Assembly (NCBI GenBank): GCA_039105265.1
Contig: JAPFFF010000019.1
Location: forward strand, 310,001-374,000
DNA: 64,000 nt
Source: Tritrichomonas musculus
Lineage: Eukaryota > Parabasalia > Tritrichomonadida > Tritrichomonadidae
Reading direction: 5' to 3'
Every line of letters starts with the position of its first letter. The stretch's first letter is position 1. The notes below the pieces were generated by a model. It did not search any database and was not told where the DNA came from. It saw only the letters and a list, made by a program, of their open reading frames with translations. Position numbers and translations under genes: made by a program. This document shows, in pieces, positions 62,842 to 64,000 of the stretch.

Positions 62842-63194
62842 TCAGAAATTAAATTAGAATAAATTATTTTTTTATTATTATTATTAAAATTCTTATTTTT
62901 ATCTCTCTATAATCAATATTTTTTTTTTTTTTTCCCTCCTCCTAAAACAGAAGTTTTTTCCCCATTAAAATCTTCAATTATTTTCATTTATAATCTTGCA
63001 GCGACTATATTTTGTTGAGAACACAATTTGAATATAATATGCATAAAATAAAATAATATAGTGGATTTATAAAACAGTGTGTAATTAAAAAAAAAAAAAA
63101 ATAACATATTCCGATTATTAAACCGCAATCAAAAAATGATTTAGAATTCTTCATGAAATTAATATCTAAGGTCAGAGAATATAAAATAAACACA
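62842..63194. other. Intergenic between convergent genes
   Basis: T-rich runs at about 62921-62934 and A run at 63089-63102; no gene. Confidence 0.5.
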
Positions 63195-63566
63195 TTAATT
63201 ATTCACATTTTGATTTAAGTCTTGATTTTGGTCCTGGTTTTCATTATTCACATCATGATTTTCATTATTTGCGTTCTGATTAATATTTTGAATAATAACA
63301 TCCGGATTTTGATTTTGGATATCCGGATTTTGATTTTGATTTTGAGACGGTGCGTTTGGATTGGGTCTATTAATGTGGACTCGAATTTGAGCATTTCTCA
63401 TATCAGCTAAGATTTGCTGCATATTTGCAAGGGCTTCCCTATCAAAATGAATATGAACGTCGACAACTTGATTGTTTGTCTGCCTAAATTGTATTTTCCA
63501 TATTCCACATAAAAGACCAAGTACAAGCATTCCAACGAGAACTGAAGCCCATAACTTTAAATTCAT
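63195..63566 (-). CDS. C-terminal part of a membrane protein (TM + Asn/Gln-rich tail)
   Basis: A 123-residue frame that opens with a transmembrane helix (LWASVLVGMLVLGLLCGIW at 5-23), then a short helical domain (VDVHIHFDREALANMQQIL) and a low-complexity tail of Asn, Gln, Pro and Asp. It is probably not a separate gene: the frame extends upstream without ATG (LDLSFGHIR) into the region overlapped by the neighbouring frame 63484-64000, suggesting one protein split by a frameshift near 63600. A separate small membrane protein is possible. Confidence 0.55.
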   Translation of the reverse strand: MNLKLWASVLVGMLVLGLLCGIWKIQFRQTNNQVVDVHIHFDREALANMQQILADMRNAQIRVHINRPNPNAPSQNQNQNPDIQNQNPDVIIQNINQNANNENHDVNNENQDQNQDLNQNVNN

Positions 63567-64000
63567 ACGAATATGACCAAATGATAGATCTAAACGTTAA
63601 ATTTGCGAAACCAACTGTTAAGAACCAATAGGTAGACCTAATTGGATCGTTTTGGAACAAACGCAAAATAAATTTCCAGGTATCAAAAGCAACCTTCATT
63701 TTAATGATATATAAATAAGAAAAACTGAAAAAGTTTTCCAATGAATCTGGTTCCCCGTACATACCGTCTGGAGTATATGCTCTAACAAGCGACTGGATAC
63801 TTTGATTTGCTCCTCTTTTTGTTGCACCAAAGCGAATATCATCTATTAAAATTGGTGTCAAAGTAAAATTTTGAACATATCCAAAATAGGTAACATTAAT
63901 TGGAGCATAAAGACGATAACGGATACGAACATCACCAGAATGACATTTTTGAAACATTTCTTTCTGAGTTTCATATAATATATCATCGTATTCATTTCCT
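63484..64000 (-). CDS. Membrane protein, partial at right edge, TMEM43-like
   Basis: Open from the window edge (first in-window codons read GNEYDDILYETQKEM), so the gene starts beyond 64000. Features: HSGDVRIRYRLYAPINVTYF, which recalls the GD-x-R motif of TMEM43/LUMA (inner nuclear membrane or ER scaffold) proteins; a luminal-type segment with N-glycosylation-like sites; and a hydrophobic segment (IRSTYWFLTVGFANLTF). Near 63600 the frame passes into Ser/Trp-rich residues that look out of frame, while the neighbouring frame continues with a good TM helix. TMEM43 assignment is tentative; the break may be an assembly indel. Confidence 0.5.
   Translation of the reverse strand, partial: GNEYDDILYETQKEMFQKCHSGDVRIRYRLYAPINVTYFGYVQNFTLTPILIDDIRFGATKRGANQSIQSLVRAYTPDGMYGEPDSLENFFSFSYLYIIKMKVAFDTWKFILRLFQNDPIRSTYWFLTVGFANLTFRSIIWSYSYEFKVMGFSSRWNACTWSFMWNMENTI

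Overview
This window looks like nuclear DNA of an AT-rich, intron-poor protist. The best guess is a parabasalid of the Trichomonas/Tritrichomonas type. That is inference from long uninterrupted ORFs using the standard code, the protein families present (TKL kinase, CARMIL-like LRR protein, TTLL, bromodomain, class-3 lipases, ankyrin and USP relics), and a heavy load of DNA transposons. No rRNA, tRNA or CRISPR was seen.

Layout. 1-5.6 kb is a graveyard of small TA-flanked inverted-repeat elements and decayed genes (a multi-pass membrane protein, ankyrin scraps). 5.6-7.9 kb holds a TKL kinase on the minus strand beside a formin fragment that stops at a 126-bp foldback. 9.0-21.4 kb has a small hypothetical gene, a large palindrome, a TTLL, a CARMIL-like protein and two divergent class-3 lipases. 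21.4-23.5 kb is repeats and a second copy of the MITE found at 0.57 kb.

23,568-28,733 is one 5.2-kb transposon with CAG-starting TIRs and a perfect 8-bp target duplication (ATTTTAAA). It holds a decayed transposase and, downstream in the same orientation, three intact tightly packed ORFs: a CRESS-type HUH Rep domain, an HNH endonuclease and a small unknown protein, followed by short iteron-like repeats. This is the best candidate for an undescribed system here.

29-33 kb holds a MITE, a broken USP-type deubiquitinase and an odd GC-richer patch with perfect hairpins and two small ORFs. 33.4-36.7 kb encodes a large coiled-coil protein. 37,305-44,384 is a complete Merlin/IS1595-like transposon with a DDE transposase with all three acidic residues and perfect 8-bp target duplications (ATTATTTT). 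Its inverted termini contain arrays of a 131-bp repeat (13 copies on one side, about 7.4 on the other).

46.5-63 kb is a dense housekeeping stretch: a small type I membrane protein, an LRR/acidic-repeat protein, a bromodomain protein, a coiled-coil protein, an eIF2B-beta-like subunit and a 2.9-kaa neurofibromin-like RasGAP. A membrane protein gene runs off the right edge. Three otherwise healthy genes (kinase, RasGAP, right-edge membrane protein) have their natural N- or C-terminal part one frame away; two of these breaks lie at A/T runs, suggesting assembly indels or real frameshifts.
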